Source: Clostridia bacterium
GTDB lineage: Bacteria > Bacillota_A > Clostridia > Christensenellales > Aristaeellaceae
Length of the DNA stretch: 64,000 nucleotides
Assembly (NCBI GenBank): GCA_025997215.1
Contig: BNUH01000001.1
Span: forward strand, 62,001 to 126,000
Direction of reading: 5' to 3'
Shown here: one piece after another, positions 62,300 through 64,000 of the stretch
How positions within the stretch are numbered: the first letter of the stretch is position 1
Layout of the letters: every line of letters starts with the position of its first letter
The notes under the pieces: generated by a model
Databases searched by the model: none
Seen by the model: only the letters and a program-made list of their open reading frames with translations
What the model was told of the DNA's origin: nothing
Position numbers and translations under genes: made by a program

Positions 62300-63711
62300 T
62301 GAATAATTATTCAACCCTGCTGAACCCTGTCACGACGGCGGATATTGCGTTTTTCCAAGAACTGCTGCACGAACGCGCGCTGTTCGGCGATGCGATCATC
62401 GAGGATTACGAGCGCGACGAGATGACCGAGTACGGTCGGTACAAACCGGACGTTGTACTGCTGCCGCTGACTACCGACGAGGTCAGCGCCATTTTGAAGT
62501 ACTGCAGTGAGCGGCGGCTGCCTGTCACTACGCGCGGCGCGGGCACGGGTTTGTGCGGGGGTTGCGTCCCCACCGTCGGTGGCGTTCTGTTATCCACCGA
62601 GCGCATGAACCACGTGCTGGAGATTGATACGCACAATGCTGTGGCTGTCGTCGAGGCGGGCTTGCTGCTGATGGACTTCACGAAGGCGCTGGAGGGTACG
62701 GGCCTATTCTACCCGCCGGACCCCGGCGAAAAGACCGCGACACTAGGCGGCAACGCCATGACCAACGCGGGCGGCATGCGCGCGGTGCGGTTTGGGGTAA
62801 CGCGCGATTACGTCATGGGCATGGAGGTCGTGCTGCCCAGCGGTGAAGTGTTGATGCTGGGAGGCAAGGTCGCGAAGAACTCCAGCGGCTACAGCCTGCT
62901 GGATTTGATGATAGGTTCAGAAGGAACGCTGGCCGTCGTCACCAAGCTATGGCTGAAGCTAGTGCCGGAGCCCGCCGTGAATCTCTCAGCGATGGCGCTG
63001 TTCGACGACCTATCGGCATGCGTCGAGGCCGTGCCGTCCGTGCTCAAATCCGGCAATCCGACCGCCGTCGAATTCATGGAGAAGGAGGTCATCGACGCCG
63101 CCGAGCGGTACCTGGGCAAACCCTTCCCCAATCCGCGTGCAAACGCATGCCTGTTGATCCGTCTGGACGGACCGTCCCGCGCCGCGCTCGAACCGACGCT
63201 GGCTACTCTGACCGACCTGCTGCTGGATTTGGGCGCGTCCGACGTGCTCCTGGCCGACACTGACGAGCGCAAGCAGTCCATTTGGAATGCGCGCGGGGCA
63301 TTCCTCGAGGCCATCAGCAGCAGCACGCCGTCCATGGATGAATGTGACGTGGTGGTGCCGCGCGACCAGGTGGCTGTGTTCATCCGCGAGAGTGTACGCG
63401 TCGGGCGGGAACTCGGCGTGAGGGTGCGCTCGTTCGGCCACGCCGGGGACGGCAACCTGCACATCTATGTATGCAAGGATAACCTTACCGACGACGTCTG
63501 GCATGTCAAACGCCAGGCTGCCATGGACGTGCTGTACGCAGCCGCGCGTGAGCTGGGCGGTCAGGTTTCCGGCGAACACGGTGTCGGGCACGCCAAGCGG
63601 GAATATCTGCGCGAATCGCTGGGCGATACCCCGATCCAACTGATGCGCGGCATCAAGGCGGTGTTCGATCAGGCGGGCATACTGAATCCAGGGAAGGTTA
63701 TTAGTAAATAA
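62299..63711 (+). CDS. FAD-linked (D-)lactate/glycolate dehydrogenase, LctD/GlcD type
   Basis: 470 residues. PVTTRGAGTGLCGGCVPTVG and PPDPGEKTATLGGNAMTNAG form the PCMH-type FAD site; YSLLDLMIGSEGTLAVVTKL follows. SFGHAGDGNLHIYVC carries the metal/substrate His, and SGEHGVGHAKREYLRESLG the C-terminal signature. It oxidises lactate and passes electrons to the ETF encoded just upstream. In Acetobacterium that ETF drives NAD reduction with ferredoxin oxidation. Specificity (D-lactate, glycolate, other 2-hydroxyacid) cannot be settled from sequence. Confidence 0.92.
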   Translation: MNNYSTLLNPVTTADIAFFQELLHERALFGDAIIEDYERDEMTEYGRYKPDVVLLPLTTDEVSAILKYCSERRLPVTTRGAGTGLCGGCVPTVGGVLLSTERMNHVLEIDTHNAVAVVEAGLLLMDFTKALEGTGLFYPPDPGEKTATLGGNAMTNAGGMRAVRFGVTRDYVMGMEVVLPSGEVLMLGGKVAKNSSGYSLLDLMIGSEGTLAVVTKLWLKLVPEPAVNLSAMALFDDLSACVEAVPSVLKSGNPTAVEFMEKEVIDAAERYLGKPFPNPRANACLLIRLDGPSRAALEPTLATLTDLLLDLGASDVLLADTDERKQSIWNARGAFLEAISSSTPSMDECDVVVPRDQVAVFIRESVRVGRELGVRVRSFGHAGDGNLHIYVCKDNLTDDVWHVKRQAAMDVLYAAARELGGQVSGEHGVGHAKREYLRESLGDTPIQLMRGIKAVFDQAGILNPGKVISK

Positions 63712-63718
63712 TTATTAA

Positions 63719-63748
63719 CCCCGCTAAAACAGCGACGTTTTAGCGGGG
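63719..63748. terminator. Bidirectional terminator between glcD-like gene and tsf
   Basis: CCCCGCTAAAAC (63719-63730), loop AGCGAC, GTTTTAGCGGGG (63737-63748): perfect 12 bp, followed by GATAATTTT on the plus strand and TTAATAATTATT on the minus. Confidence 0.8.
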
Positions 63749-63781
63749 GATAATTTTACACCATAATGCGGACTAATTCGA

Positions 63782-64000
63782 CTAAATCTGCCCGGCTTGC
63801 TTCATGACCTCGGCTGCGAAATCGTCCTCACGCTTTTGCAGGCCTTCGCCGCGCTCGTAGCGGACGAAGCGGCGCACGCTGATCTTTTCGCCGATCGAAC
63901 CCGTCGCCTCTGCGATCATGCCTTTGACCGTCTTGGAGGGATCCTTTACAAAGGGCTGCTCCAGCAGACAGTTATCGACATAATACTTCTCTATCCGGCC
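63782..64000 (-). CDS. tsf: Translation elongation factor Ts, C-terminal part
   Basis: 73 residues, open at the right edge. [40 protein letters not shown] and [20 protein letters not shown] are the C-terminal dimerisation/core text of EF-Ts. It recharges EF-Tu with GTP. The rpsB gene is expected next to it outside the window. Confidence 0.95.
   Translation of the reverse strand, partial: GRIEKYYVDNCLLEQPFVKDPSKTVKGMIAEATGSIGEKISVRRFVRYERGEGLQKREDDFAAEVMKQAGQI

Overview
The window is 64 kb of a GC-rich (estimated by eye in the mid-to-high 50s percent) bacterial chromosome. Gene content points to Bacillota, class Clostridia: a BofA-family protein, a SpoIID/LytB-domain protein, a GlgC-GlgD pair, ECF S-components (FolT-like, QueT-like), and a probable electron-confurcating lactate dehydrogenase. 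Three of the four ABC substrate-binding proteins end their signal peptides at an Ala-x-Ala type site without a lipobox cysteine. A Christensenellales-like lineage would fit, but that placement is only a guess.

Layout. 1-196: end of an O6-methylguanine-DNA methyltransferase. 200-418: a promoter-bearing, apparently frameshifted tiny gene. 574-15222: a ten-gene, one-strand cluster holding two pairs of sugar ABC permeases, two solute-binding proteins (one of 1000 aa with extra N-terminal modules), an NHL-repeat surface protein, a YIP1 membrane protein, a membrane-anchored DUF5696-like protein and a secreted protein with a duplicated 120-aa module. It has no ATPase and is the best candidate for an undescribed system. 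15325-22476 (minus): an AAA/PD-(D/E)XK protein, an aminotransferase, and a phenylacetate-CoA-ligase-like enzyme downstream of a NitT/TauT-type ABC importer. 22769-27343 (minus): tRNA-Ser, DegV, a secreted unknown, a lysylphosphatidylglycerol-synthase-like membrane protein, a 644-bp nested palindrome and phosphoglycerate mutase.

27516-31449: three cell-wall or surface proteins (SpoIID-SH3, NlpC/P60, a one-cysteine TlpA-like protein). 31503-36555: FolT-like and QueT-like vitamin transporters, an aldo/keto reductase, a ComB-like phosphatase and an amino-acid ABC transporter without a binding protein. 36744-40570: a four-gene biotin carboxyltransferase operon with the subunit set of a transcarboxylase plus an OadG-like membrane anchor. 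40817-42253: nucleoside salvage (udp, deoC). 43907-47852: glycogen synthesis (glgC-glgD-glgA).

47896-48520 is a second, unrelated nested palindrome; its two arms differ mainly by changes that preserve small hairpins. Then follow a glycerol-1-phosphate dehydrogenase, a MacB-like ABC protein, a small HTH protein, a glycerophosphodiesterase, and a NamZ/PIG-L/GNAT operon. 56744-60191 is a third sugar importer, again without an ATPase. 60266-63711 is etfB-etfA-glcD, matching the bifurcating lactate dehydrogenase layout. The window ends inside tsf. The overall picture is an anaerobic, carbohydrate-importing, glycogen-storing fermenter with biotin- and flavin-based energy-coupling enzymes.
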